Shown one piece after another: positions 25,439 through 37,113 of a stretch of 64,000 nt of DNA; within the stretch, counting starts at the first letter, position 1, and every line of letters begins with the position of its first letter. Below the pieces are notes generated by a model. That model saw only the letters and a list, made by a program, of their open reading frames with translations, had not been told where the DNA came from and ran no database searches. The position numbers and the translations under genes are program-made. Origin of the DNA: Amia ocellicauda (taxonomy: Eukaryota; Chordata; Actinopteri; Amiiformes; Amiidae); contig NC_089853.1 of assembly GCF_036373705.1 (NCBI RefSeq), positions 1,071,001-1,135,000 on the forward strand. The letters run 5' to 3'.

Positions 25439-26249
25439 CTCTGTAACTGTCGGAGCAGCACCTGCAATGGAGGCCATTGGAGCTCCTTCACTTTCCATGG
25501 AGACTGCTCTTACGTCCTCTCCAAGGTGAGCGATACCACTTACCATTGGTTTGGATTTCTGTGTGTTTTGAAAGTATCTGGAGCAATTAGTCAGCTGTAT
25601 GGGTTCACATTTTATTGAAGGTCCTGCTGCTGTGAATGCATACATCTTTCTCTGATTGCATACTGATCTCCAATCCTACTTCCTGATTAATAACCATGTC
25701 AATTGTTTTTCACTGCACACTTCCTTGTTTTCTTGTCTTGTGCTGTTCCTGTTTCTGCTGTAGCAATGCAACAGCAGTGCATTCACAGTCATGGGAGACC
25801 TTGTCAAGTGTGGACTGACAGAGACTGAGACCTGCTTGAAGGCTGTGACCCTGGCTATCTCAGGAGGAACAACTGTAAGTCATCTTAAAGAACTTTCTTA
25901 ATCAGCCACTGACATGAATACAGACAAACATCACCTCTGCTGAGGTGTGTGAAGCACCTTGTTGCTCAGCACTGGTGTGCAGGCTGGGAATTGCACCAGC
26001 TTTGAGAAGAAGCATCTCCTTGACTGCATTTTGCTCACTGAGGTTGGAAATGACCCATCCGTGCCAGGACATGTCTTTCTTCAAGTCTGCCCTGGAACAA
26101 CAAGTAAGCGGTAGAACATGTATCAGAAGTAAAAGCTACCAGGATCTCTGTGTATTGACACTGCATTTGTAATTCCCAGGTGATCAGCCTCCTGCCTTGT
26201 GGAAGTGTCTTTGTGAACGGAATCTTTTCTCAGCTGCCTCTATCCACAG
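25439..26249 (+). pseudogene. Mucin copy B: first part of VWD2 (3 exons)
   Basis: Exons near 25439-25525, 25764-25874 and 26180-26249. They encode the start of VWD2 (FTFHGDCSYVLSK), then QCNSSAFTVMGDLVKCGL and ISLLPCGSVFVNGIFSQL. The first exon is shortened: the usual CPGTCSV...HISTFDEK stretch is missing, and the available acceptor would not keep frame with the exon before, so it is probably damaged. After 26249 the expected second half of VWD2 is absent and the sequence passes into a LINE. Confidence 0.8.
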
Positions 26250-26309
26250 GTGAGACCCTTTCCCTTATCAGTACTGTAGCTCCAAATCACAAAGGTATAA
26301 GCTATTCAG

Positions 26310-28555
26310 AAAGAAGTTGCATTGTACAATGCAATCAGGACTGCATGTAGACAAGATGTGGCTGTTATAATGGGGGACCTCAATTTCCCAACCATAGACT
26401 GGGAAAGCCCAGTCAGGACTACAGAAGCAGAAATAGAAATGGTTGAGATGGTAAATGACTGCTGTCTAACTCAATGTGTCAGGGAACCAATCAGGGAGAG
26501 TGCATGCATTGACTTGATATTTTCAAATGACCAAGATAGAGTCAGAGCGACACTAGTTAGAGAACCAATGGCAAACTGTGATCACAATATGGTTAGCTTT
26601 GAGGCATTCTTTCAAAAAACAAGGACCAAGTAAAACAATGGTCTACAATTTTAGAAAAGCAAACCTTGAATGTATGAGGTGGCACTTAGACGAGGTAGAC
26701 TGGAGCACACTGGATACAGATTCAGTTGAAAATGGATGGTTATATTTTAAGAATATACTACTTGAGGCTCAGGAGAAAATGTTGTATAGCGCATACAAAA
26801 GGGATGGAGACGAAACAAAATACAAAGAATATGTTGAGCTGCAAAGAGATCTTAAGAAAGGGATCAGGAAAGCAAAGAGGGAAATAGAAAGAAACCTAGC
26901 TCTTGGAGCTAAAACTAATGCAAAGAGCGTTTTTCAATTTTACAACGGCAAACGGTCAATAAAGGAGGAAGTGAAACAGATAAAGGCCAATAATGGAAAT
27001 ATCTTGGATAACGAACAAGATGTGGCAAATGTTCTAAATGAGTATTTCACAGAGGTTTTTACAAAAGAAAAAACAGATAACATGCCACAGGTTAACAACC
27101 AGTCCAGTCAAACCCTAAGAGAGATCAGGATAAATGAGGAGGAGGTACTAAAGGGACTAGCAGCATTAAAAACAAACAAATCACCTGGGCCAGATGGTAT
27201 ATTTCCAACAGTACTTAAAGAAATGAGAATTATTTTAGGACACTATCTCAAATATTCCAAATGACACTTAGAACAGGGGATGTGCCAACTGACTGGATGA
27301 CAGCAAATGTCATACCAATCCACAAGAAAGAGGACAAAACTGAGCCAGGAAATTACAGAACAATCAGTCTCACCTGCATCACCTGTAAAATGTTGGAAAA
27401 ATGTATTAGACAGAAATTAAAACCATATTCTTGGAGATAGTCAATATGGGTTTAGATGAAGCAGATCATGTCTTACTAATTTATTCAAATTTTTTGAACA
27501 CAGAACTGCAGCTGTAGATCACGTGAAAGCATATGATATCATATACTTAGATTGCTTAAAAGCTGTTGAAAAGGTTCCACACCAAAGACTGATCCTCAAA
27601 TTGGAAGCTGCAGGCATTCAGGGTAATGTAAGTAGATGGATTATGAACTGGTTGATGTATAGGAAACAGAGGGTGTCGATTAGAGGAGTTGCTTCTAACT
27701 GGAGTGAGGTTGTTAGTGGAGTTCCACAGGGATCAGTACTAGGGCCTGTGCTTTTTCTAATCTATATTAATGAGCTGGACTCTGGGATAGTTAGCAAACT
27801 TGTCAAATTTGCAGATGATACTAAAATAGGTGGCTCAGCAGAAACAATCTCAGCAGCACAGGCTATTCAAAGGGACTTCCATAATATTCAGGTGTGTGCT
27901 GACACCTGGCAGATGAAATTCAATGTGGACAAGTGCAAGGTATTACATGTGGGTAACAAAAATGTCCACTATAATTACATCATGGGAGGAATAGAACTAG
28001 ATGAAGTAACGCATGAGAAAGACCTCGGAGCATACGTGGACTCCTCACTTTCTCCATCCAAACAATGTGGGGAAGCAATAAAAAAGGCAAACAGAATGCT
28101 AGGATATATTGTCAAAAGTGTAGAATTGAGAACAAGGGCAGTGATGTTCAGACTGTACAATGCACTAGTTAGAGCTCATCTGGATACTGTGGACAGTTCT
28201 GGGCTCCACACTTCAAGAAAGATATCGCTGCTCTAGAGGCAGGAGATTAACCAGACCTATTCCAGGTCTGAAGGGAATGTCCTACTGAGAGACTGAGGGA
28301 CCTGAACCTTTTCACCCTGGAACAGAGGAGATTACGTGGGGACTTGATTCAAGTCTTCAAAATCATGAAAGACATCGAACACATCAAACCAGAGGAGCTT
28401 TTCCAGATCAGCAGGGACACACACACCCGGGGACACAAATGGAAATTGGGCTTCAAGGCATTCAAGATAGAAAACAATAACTCAGTTATTAATGGACACC
28501 AAATGATGGGTCGAATGGCACCCTCTCATTTGTAAACTTTCTTATGTTTCTTAAA
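26310..28555 (+). mobile_element. CR1-like LINE, 5'-truncated and frameshifted
   Basis: The element encodes the C-terminal part of an endonuclease (MGDLNFPTIDWES, IDLIFSND, DHNMVSFEAF), a linker, and reverse transcriptase (PGPDGIFP, GVPQGSVLGPVLFLIYINEL, KFADDTKIGG). The catalytic aspartates of FADD are present. The frame breaks near 27264 and again before 27520, and a stop follows TSRKISLL at 28236. The 3' end (GGACACCAAATGATGGG, then CTTTCTTATG) matches the CR1-like tails elsewhere in the window. It sits where VWD2's second half and VWD3's first half are missing from copy B. Confidence 0.85.
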
Positions 28556-29747
28556 TATATACATTATCATTTATTATAATTATTCCAATTATTCCATTCT
28601 TTGTCGTGCATTATAATTAAGCACTATTATTCATTTGAGTGAAGGTGTAGGAGCTAATTATCAGGTTAATTTCTCTCAGTTTAGAGTCTGTCTCAAAAGT
28701 GCGCTGGGATACAACAGCGCCTCACCGCATATAAAATGAAAAGTATATATGTTATCTTGCTCTCCTGTATCTGATGTCGGGGACTGTGGGGGTGAATTGT
28801 CCTCCACATCAACACTTCCACACAAAACATCCGACCCAGTAACATCTTTTTCACTGTCATCTGCCATTGAACTCCAGTGGTTTAAATCAGTGATATACCT
28901 GGTGTGACGTCACACACTTTCACTCTTCCGGGTACAGGAGTGAAAGGTTTTTTAAAAATGGTCTAACAAAAACATAGCTTTTTTCCATCTTATAAGTAAC
29001 GGATGTGATATAAATTTTCAGGACATATTTAGAAAATATAGCTACAACTTTTAATGTAAAAAATAAATAAATGATGTTACCCCACCTTTAATTAATTTTA
29101 CCTCATGCAGGGCCTGTGTGTATCTGCCTTTCTGTCTGTGTCTGGAGAATACTGTAGCAGATAGACACTTGGTTCTCAAAACGTTATATTACCCTTGTGA
29201 AAAACACCAAATGCGGCCAGACACCACTATTAACTTAGTGTATTTACTTTTTCAGTGGGCAAAACATGCTAATGAATATGCAATGTGGGGATAAATATTG
29301 TGTGTGGTACATGAATATCTGTGGTCCCACTTCATACTTAATCTCTCATTATATAGAAATGATGATTTACCTAAATTAAATAAAAAAAAATATTTACTAA
29401 CTCAACTTTACAATTCTCAAATCAGTAGTTTAAAGGATGAAATCATGTATTTGTAACACAAGTATAAGTGTAACATAAGTATTGTTTTACCAATTGATCC
29501 CCAGGTACATTCTAGAAAGGTCAGGTGACCTTCAAGCTCATAACCTCCCTGCTGTTTGAACATCTGCATTCCCTACATCCTTGAACTCCCAGTGCTGATC
29601 AGCCACTGACTATTGATCTCTGAGAATATTCCACAGCAGACAGGAAGTCGCACATAGCTAAGTAGGAATGGAGATATTCAACAATTTCCCATGTTTTCCA
29701 TTTCATAGCCTGTATGGAACCAATATATATATATATATATATATATA
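28556..29747. other. Non-coding spacer
   Basis: No mucin exon and no confident gene. A minus-strand frame at 28676-28867 starts acidic, but it has no recognisable domain and no visible partner exon. Confidence 0.4.
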
Positions 29748-31323
29748 CAGTGGGGGAAAAAAGTATTTGATCCCCTGCTGTTTTTGTACGTTTGCCCACT
29801 GACAAAGAAATTATCAGTCTATAATTTTAATGGTAGGTGTATTTTAACAGTGAGAGACAGAATAACAACAAAAAAATCCAGAAAAACGCATTTCAAAAAA
29901 GTTTTAAATTGATTTGCATGTTAATGAGGGAAATAAGTATTTGATCCCCTATCAATCAGCAAGATTTCTGGCTCCCAGGTGTCTTTTATACAGGTAACGA
30001 GCTGAGACTCTCTTAAAGGGAGTGCTCCTAATCTCAGCTCGTTACCTGTATAAAAGACACTTGTCCACAGAAGCAATCAATCAATCAGATTCCAAACTCT
30101 CCACCATGGCCAAGACCAAAGAGCTGTCCAAGGATGTCAGGGACAAGATTGAAGACCTACACAAGGCTGGAATGGGCTACAAGGCCATCGCCAAGCAGCT
30201 TGGTGAGAAGGTGACAACAGTTGGTGCGATTATTCGCAAATGGAAGAAACACAAAATTACTGTCAGTCTCCCTTGGTCTGGGGCTCCATGCAAGATCTCA
30301 CCTTGTGGAGTTTCAATGATCATGAGAACGGTGAGGAATCAGCCCAGAACTACACGGGAGGATCTTGTTAATGATCTCAAGGCAGCTGGGACCATAGTCA
30401 CCAAGAAAACAATTGGTAACACACTACGCCGTGAAGCACTGAAATCCTGCAGCGCCCGCAAGGTCCCCCTGCTCAAGAAAGCACATGTACAGGCCCGTCT
30501 GAAGTTTGCCAATGAACATCTGAATGATTCAGAGGAGAACTGGGTGAAAGTGTTGTGGTCAGATGAGACCAAAATCGAGCTCTTTGGTATCAACTCAACT
30601 CGCCGTGTTTGGAGGAGGAGGAATGACCCCAAGAACACCATCCCCACCATCAAACATGGAGGTGGAAACATTCTGCTTTGGGGGTGATTTTCTGCTAAGG
30701 GGACAGGACAACTGCACCGCATCAAAGGGACGATGGACGGGGCCATGTACCGTCAAATCTTGGGTGAGAACCTCCTTCCCTCAGCCAGGGCATTGAAAAT
30801 GGGTCGTGGATGGGTATTCCAGCATGACAATGACCCAAAACACACAGCCAAGGCAACAAAGGAGTGGCTCAAGAAGAAGCACATTAAGGTCCTGGAGTGG
30901 CCTAGCCAGTCTCCAGACCTTAATCCCATAGAAAATCTGTGGAGGGAGCTGAAGGTTCGAGTTGCCAAATGTCAGCCTCGAAACCTTAATGACTTGGAGA
31001 GGATCTGCGAAGAGGAGTGGGACAAAATCCCTCCTGAGATGTGTGCAAACCTGGTGGCCAACTACAAGGAACGTCTGACCTCTGTGATTGCCAACAAGGG
31101 TTTTGCCACCAAGTACTAAGTCGAAGGGGTCAAATACTTATTTCCCTCATTAACATGCAAATCAACTTATAACTTTTTTGAAATGCGTTTTTCTGGATTT
31201 TTTTGTTGTTATTCTGTCTCTCACTGTTAAAATACACCTACCATTAAAATTATAGACTGATCATTTCTTTGTCAGTGGGCAAACGTACAAAATCAGCAGG
31301 GGATCAAATACTTTTTTCCCCCA

Positions 31324-31326
<3 letters not shown>
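29748..31326 (+). mobile_element. Tc1-like transposon (1,579 bp), copy 1
   Basis: The ends are inverted copies starting CAGTGGGGGAAAAAAGTATT, flanked by TA within a TA microsatellite. Long inverted repeats extend inward, and inside each arm is a second conserved block (CTCAGCTCGTTACCTGTA near 30035). One transposase frame is present. A closely related copy lies at 55792-57365. Confidence 0.92.
30106..31119 (+). pseudogene. Tc1-like transposase, one internal stop
   Basis: From ATG 30106 the frame covers 338 codons including the terminal stop, the usual Tc1 length. It has an N-terminal paired-like HTH ([20 protein letters not shown]), then the DDE core: D in [12 protein letters not shown] in [12 protein letters not shown] in [12 protein letters not shown] single TGA at 30685-30687 interrupts it just after the GGNILLWG motif, where the sister copy has TGT. 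The frame is otherwise open. Confidence 0.9.
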
Positions 31327-31365
<39 letters not shown>

Positions 31366-31371
31366 CTTCAG

Positions 31372-32517
31372 AACAATGAGCTGAAACTGTCAGAAGAAAA
31401 CTACCAGGTGGTCCAGAGAGACACGGGCATAGAAGTTCCCTACCAGATCCGCTACATGGGGATCTACCTGGTGATTGAAACCAACAATGGACTGATCCTT
31501 ATATGGGACAAGAAGACCAGCATGTTCATCAAACTGAGTCCTGAATTCCAGGTGAGTGCTGATGACTACACTAAGGACAACTGGAAGAGACCACAGTGTG
31601 CCCTCGATTACATCATACGGAAACGATCCTTATGTAAGAGGTATTCACATTAGAATTAAAGCTGCTTCTTCTGCTGACCACTATCTTCCTGCCACAGGGC
31701 CATGTCTGTGGTCTGTGTGGAGACTACGATGGCAACAGAAACAACGACTTCACCACCAGGAGCCAAGCAGTGGTTGTAGATGTGCTGGAATTTGGAAACA
31801 GCTGGAAAGTGTCTCCCAGTTGCCCCAATGCTGTGGTCACAAAGGACCCCTGTGTCTCCAACCCCTACAGACAGTCTTGGGCTCAGAGGCAGTACAGCAT
31901 CATCAAGAGCCAAGTGTTCACAGCCTGCCACTCCCAGGTAATCAGATCAGGCTGCAGCCACAGCTATGCCATTGGCAGGTTTACTAGTACATCTCACAGC
32001 CTTGCCTGTTGTGCTTTGATGTATTTTTCTGAGCTGACAAGAGCAAAAATCTATTAAATAAACCACAAAAAGTAGGACTAGTAGAGTCATTGCCGCTTTG
32101 TCTGCTCTGCAGGTGGACCCCACTCCGTACTACGATGCCTGTGTGACAGACTCCTGTGCCTGTGACAGTGGAGGAGACTGCAAGTGTTTCTGTACAGCTG
32201 TGGCCTCCTATGCTGCAGCCTGCAATTAAGCTGGTGTTTGTGTGGCCTGGAGAAGCCCAGAGATCTGCCGTAAGTCACAGCCTGAAGAAACATCCACTCA
32301 CCCCTCCACTCTGCTAACTAGAGACAGGAAGCCAACCTCATAGGAGGTAAAAGGCAAATCATTGTTTGCTTTTCTTCCTTCCCTGCAGCACTGTTCTGTG
32401 ATTTCTACAACCCCCCTGGTGAGTGTGAGTGGCACTACCAGCCCTGCGGATCTCCCTGCATGAAGACCTGCCGGAACCCCACAGGGAAATGCTCCAATCA
32501 GATCCCAGGGCTGGAAG
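31372..32517 (+). pseudogene. Mucin copy B: second half of VWD3, C8-3, TIL3 start (4 exons)
   Basis: Exons 31372-31551, 31698-31937, 32113-32269 and 32389-32517 in consistent phases. They encode VWD3 (NNELKLSEENYQVVQRD, IWDKKTSMFIKLSPEFQ, CGLCGDYDGNRNNDFTTRSQ), then C8-3 (CVTDSCACDSGGDCKCFCTA, GVCVAWRSPEIC) and the TIL that follows (CDFYNPPGECEWHYQPCG, CMKTCRNPTG). The D3 assembly drives N-terminal multimerisation in this family. A TAA at 32227-32229 interrupts C8-3 between AAACN and AGVCVAW, in phase with the exon. The exon at 31372 resumes exactly where copy A's VWD3 stops. Confidence 0.9.
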
Positions 32518-32639
32518 GTAGGAGTTTGGTTTCAGAACCTTGTTACAGATGTTGTTCAACATAAATTAGGCTTCATATGTTAACTGATGTGTGAAATCCA
32601 TACATAAAAATGTATCAAATCATTACCACAAGCTGCCAG

Positions 32640-33600
32640 AACAGCTTCAGTGCTCTTGGCATAGATTATACGAGTCTCTGGAACTCTACTGGAGGAATGG
32701 AACACCATTCTTCCAAAAGATATGCCCTCATTTGATGTTTTGATGATGGTGGTGGAGAGCGCTGTCTAACACGTCTACCCAAAATCTCCCATAGGTGTTC
32801 AATTGAGTTGAGATCTGGTGACTGGGAAGTCCATAGCATATGAGTCACATCATTTTCATACTCATCAAACCATTCAGTTAGCCCTCATGCCCTGTGGATG
32901 GGGTCATTGTCATCCTGAGAGAGACCACTCCCATCAGGATAGAAATATGTTACCAGAGGATAAAGGAGATCACTCAGAAGTGGACCCAAACCATGCCAGG
33001 AAAATGCCCCCAACAGCATAACAGAGCCTCCAGACCCCCTCACTGTAGGGGTCCAGTAGTCAGGCCTGTACCGTTCTCTTGGTGACGCCACACATGCACT
33101 CGCCCACTTGCCCAGAATATGGTGAAAGATGACTCATCTGACCATATAACTTATTTCCACATCTCTGTAGACCAATGCCTATGGTTTTTGCACCAATGAA
33201 CTCTCAGATGTGCATTTGTCTTTGTAATGAGGGGTTTATGCACTGCAGCCCTACTATAAAATCCCTCTCTGTGTAGTTCTCAATGGACTGTTCTTGCTGA
33301 CACAGTCTGATTACGTCCTGCATTGACATTCTCAGTCACCTGAGAAAGAGTTGCTCTTCTGTTTTTCCTTACATATCTCAGTAATGCACGTGCATCATCG
33401 TTATTAAATGTGTGCTTTCCACCACAATGTCCAACCCTATTGACTGATGTCCTTCCCATAGATCTAAATGCAGATGTAACTTTAGTCACTGTTCCTATTG
33501 AAACACTAGCCAGTTGAGCAGTCTGTGTGACTGAAGCTCCTGCCATTCATGCCCCAATAATGACCCCTCTTTCAAAGTCACTTTGATCCATTCCTCTTGC
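32640..33600 (-). mobile_element. Degenerate Tc1-like transposon
   Basis: Broken minus-strand frames give, in order, an HTH region (MAGASVTQTAQLASVSIGTV, about 33546-33280), a middle part (SVMLLGAFSWHGLGPLL, about 33091-32885), and the C-terminal glutamate motif ([19 protein letters not shown], about 32848-32666). Multiple frameshifts and stops separate them. It lies in an intron of copy B. Confidence 0.8.
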
Positions 33601-33719
33601 CAACTTGATCCAAAATCGGGGTCAACTGGGCCTGCTCAGCATTTTTAAAAATGCCACAGAGCACGATACGATGTTCATTGCTTAATTGTATCATGTAGTA
33701 CACCTGTTTGGAGGCATCT

Positions 33720-34340
33720 GAATTTGTTATAAGAACATAAGAAGAACATAAGAAAGTGTCCAATCGAGAGGAGGCCATTCGACCCATCCTGCTCATTTGG
33801 TGTCCATTAATAACTGAGTTATCCATGGCTCCAATCTAGTATGATTTTAAATGTTCCCAAATGTTCAGCTTCAACCACAACGCTGGGGAGTTTGTTCCAG
33901 ATTGTGACTACTCTCTATGTAAAGAAGTGTCTCCTGTTTTCTGTCTTGAATGCCTTGAAGCCCAATTTCCATTTGTGTCCCCGGGTGCGTGTGTCCCTGC
34001 TGATCTGGAAAAGCAGTGATATCTTTCTTGAAGTGTGGAGCCCAGAGCTGTACACAGTATCCAGATGAGCTCTAACTAGTGCATTGTACAGTCAAAACAT
34101 TACTGCCCTTATTTTAAATTCTACACTTTTGACAATATACCCTAACATCCTGTTTGCCTTTTTTATTGCTTCCCCACATTGTTTGGATGGAGAAAGTGAG
34201 GAGTCCACATAGACTCCTAGGTCTTTCTCATGCATTACTTCATCTAGTTCTATTCCTCCCATAGTGTAATTATATTGGACATTTTTGTTACCTGCATGTA
34301 ATACCTTGCACTTGTCCAAACTGAATTTCAATTATGTTCC
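33720..34340 (-). mobile_element. CR1-like LINE 3' fragment
   Basis: Read on the minus strand it encodes the RT C-terminal stretch seen in the LINE at 27900-28160 (KCKVLHAGNKNVQYNYTMGG, SLSPSKQCGEAIKKANRM). It then runs into the 3' tail with CTTATGTTCTTCTTATGTTC at about 33729-33749. It is 5'-truncated and in the opposite orientation to the mucin. Confidence 0.85.
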
Positions 34341-34412
34341 TCCACTCATTTATTCAGGTTTTTCCTTTGTCACCAGTCTGTATATAATTATGAAAATTAT
34401 GTAATTATTTTG

Positions 34413-34452
<40 letters not shown>

Positions 34453-34455
<3 letters not shown>

Positions 34456-34507
34456 CTCTGGAAAAACTGATCATTTTGAAGTGGTCTCTTAATATTTTCC
34501 AGAGCTG
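34453..34507. mobile_element. 55-bp two-ended Tc1 relic
   Basis: The segment starts CAGCTCTGGAAAA and ends TTTTCCAGAGCTG, an inverted pair, and is flanked by TA. The inner words (GAAGTGGTCTCTTAAT) match the subterminal sequence of a common fish Tc1 family. Essentially only the two ends remain. Confidence 0.65.
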
Positions 34508-34592
34508 TATATATGTGTATACATAATTTACATAGATACAACACAAGACAGATATAAACATTTATGGATATATATGGTCTAATATTCTTTAG

Positions 34593-35321
34593 GCTGCTAT
34601 CCAAATTGCCCTCCGACCCAGACATATTTTGATGAGGACTCAATGACATGTGTGAAGAGAGAACAGTGTGGCTGCTATGATGGAGACAGAAACCATTACA
34701 ACGATGGAGAGAACGTTCCTCCCACTGAGAACTGTGAAACATGGTATATTTTGTGTTTAAATAACTTGCAATGAAGTTAATGAAAATTAAACATACAAAG
34801 AGAGTTCTTCTTAAACACTATGGCTGTCAGATCACCAAGATGTAGAGAACTAAACATTACATTTATTTTCTAGCCTCTGTAAGTCCTTAGAAGTGCTCTG
34901 CAGCTACAATGATCTTGGTAAGCATATTTGCCATATACATCATTTAAATGTAATTGTGTATTTTATATTTACAATTACATTAGGCTTCATTGAATGTGAA
35001 CAAATAATAATGTTAACCTCTCCTCTGCAGCATGCTATTGCACATATAATGGGAACAAGTATCCGTACGGTGCGACCATCTACAACACCACGGATGGGAT
35101 CGGGAGCTGCCTTACAGCTGTGTGTGGTGAAAATGGGACAGTTCAGAGGGATGTGTACAATTGCCCACACAGCACCACCCCCACCACCCCATAATCAACC
35201 ACAACCTCCAGAAGTACAACTACACAAAGCACTACCATGCCGCAGCCACCCACTACAGTGTTCAACTTCACCACACCGTCCACTCCAAGTTCCACACCGT
35301 TCACTCCAACTCCCACAACAA
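34593..35321 (+). pseudogene. Mucin copy B: TIL3/E3 end and start of PTS (3 exons)
   Basis: Exons 34593-34743, 34874-34917 and 35031-35321. They encode CYPNCPPTQTYFDEDSMTC, CGCYDGDRNHYNDGENVPP, a short LCKSLEVLCSYND exon, and CYCTYNGNKYPYGATIYNT followed by Thr-rich PTS. A TAA at 35192-35194 interrupts the PTS in phase; beyond it the same frame stays Ser/Thr/Pro-rich to the donor at 35322, so the stop is a point change. Confidence 0.88.
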
Positions 35322-36028
35322 GTAATTGCTTTTAAATATTTTTCTCTCTCTCTCTCCCTGTCCCTCTTTGAAACAAATACATGTGACACATATGACAGGA
35401 AGGCAGCTACAGGGTCATGATAAAAATAGGATTCAGACCTTGTCATGAAAGGCCACTACATCAGAACATACAAAGTACACCATACTGACAGCACTACTTT
35501 AATTGTATCAGTATTTATGGTACAAGTATGTAACCTTCAGAGAGGTGCATCCTTTACCAGTACTAGGTTGGAGTGCAGGGTGTGTTCTCTAGGCAGGGTC
35601 AGCTGCTTTCCAATTCAACTATAGCATTACCAGCTGTAGTTCAGAGCCGGCAGGAAAAAATTCCACCAATGGCACTACCAGGGGAGCTGTTATTTTTATA
35701 ATAGAGGACCTCATTATTATCAGCCTACCCATACCTGTACCACGTAATAAGAGCATTCAAAAACTTTAATTTAAAATTCAATAATTAGTTCTCGGAATTG
35801 TTTACACATCTGAAAAAAAATCTACTACTTCTGCTTCAACTACTACTTATAATAATACATTGAAAAATAAAACATAAAATAAAAATATATAAATCAATCA
35901 ATCAATATATGAACTGTTCATTAAACTTTTGCTCCCTCTTAAATGTACACCAGATTATGCTGTTTAAGCACCATTGTGACCACAGTGCTTGCATATACAT
36001 ATATCCTTCTTTCTGTCTCCTACTACAG
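35322..36028. other. Intron, nothing recognised
   Basis: Apart from a CT repeat near 35341-35365 I see no element or gene. Splice sites at both ends match the flanking mucin exons. Confidence 0.5.
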
Positions 36029-36810
36029 CTGAGGAAACTCAATCATCGGGAACCACCAGCTGTGTGGAGGAAGTGTGCCAGTGGTCATACTGGTATGACA
36101 TCAGCGTACCAACTGTAGACAATGAAGGGGATTATGAAACCTATGATAACATCAGAGCTAAAGGACACACAGTGTGCGCTCACCCTCTTCAAGTGCAATG
36201 CAGGGCCCAGGATTACCCAGACACCCCTCTAGAGACCACATTTGGACCATCCACTACTACACATATCACACAATCCACTGAATCAACTACACCTACATCG
36301 ACAGAGAGTACAACAAGCCCTAGAACACCAACAACTGGTACCTCAACAACCACTATACAGACCACAACTGGACCTTCCACTACTACACAGAGCACACAAT
36401 CCACTGAATCAACTGTACCTACATCAACTGAGAGCACAACAGGACCTACAACACCCACAACTGGAACATCAACAACGACCATAGAGAAAACAACTGGACC
36501 ATCCATTACTACACATACCACACAATCCACTGAATCAACTGCACCTACAACAACTGAGAGCACAACAGGACCTACTACTGGTACCTCAACAACCACCATA
36601 CAGACCGCAACTGGACCTTCCACTACTGACCACACAATCCACTGAATTAACTGCACCTACATCAACTGAGAGCACAACAGGACCTACAACTGGTACCTCA
36701 ACAACCACAATAGAGACCACAATCAGACCATCCACTACTACACATACCACACAATCCACTGAATCAACTACACCTACATCAACTGAGAACACAACAGGAA
36801 CTTTAACTGG
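36029..36810 (+). pseudogene. Mucin copy B: half CysD and PTS repeats, left of the Maverick
   Basis: The exon starts after TACTACAG with EETQSSGTTSC and encodes the N-terminal half of a CysD (CQWSYWYDISVPT, VCAHPLQVQCRAQDYPDTP). Instead of the second half it passes in frame into PTS repeats (STESTTPTSTESTTGPT type, units of about 60-120 bp). A 5-bp loss near 36629 shifts the frame. The exon is then cut by the Maverick at 36811 and resumes at 50558. Confidence 0.88.
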
Positions 36811-36995
36811 AGTAGATAGTAGGGTTTTTTGGGCACGGCCTATTTTGTTATGACGTATGCCCTAAGCTTATTAATATTCCTACGTCATAATTGGGGGGCG
36901 TGATTTTAGGTAGAGTTATTTCCTTAATTATTCCTACGTCATATCCGTCAGAAAGTGTACACCCATAAAACCCTGAACAACAAGGCCACCCATAA
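36811..36995 (+). repeat. Maverick left terminal inverted repeat
   Basis: It matches the reverse complement of 50373-50557 almost perfectly; I see a mismatch at 36835 (A versus G) and one near 36987. It contains two copies of the word ATTCCTACGTCATA. Confidence 0.93.
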
Positions 36996-37039
36996 AGACC
37001 CTCACCCCTGTGAAGGCAACGCCCCGAAACTCTCCTCTC

Positions 37040-37047
37040 TATTTAAG
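37040..37047 (+). promoter_or_regulatory. Possible TATA box of left-arm genes
   Basis: TATTTAAG lies about 70 bp before the first left-arm ATG (37114). A second candidate (GGATAAAAGG, about 37505-37514) precedes the ATG at 37550 by about 40 bp. Confidence 0.4.
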
Positions 37048-37113
37048 AACCCGCGCTGCTTTTAGGCAATACCTCTTTAATTCTCAGCATCTGAAACATC
37101 CCGCTTCTTCAAC

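Noticed and set aside
28676-28867. Minus-strand 63-codon frame with an acidic start
   Set aside because: It has no recognisable domain, no flanking exon and no element ends, so I cannot support a gene.
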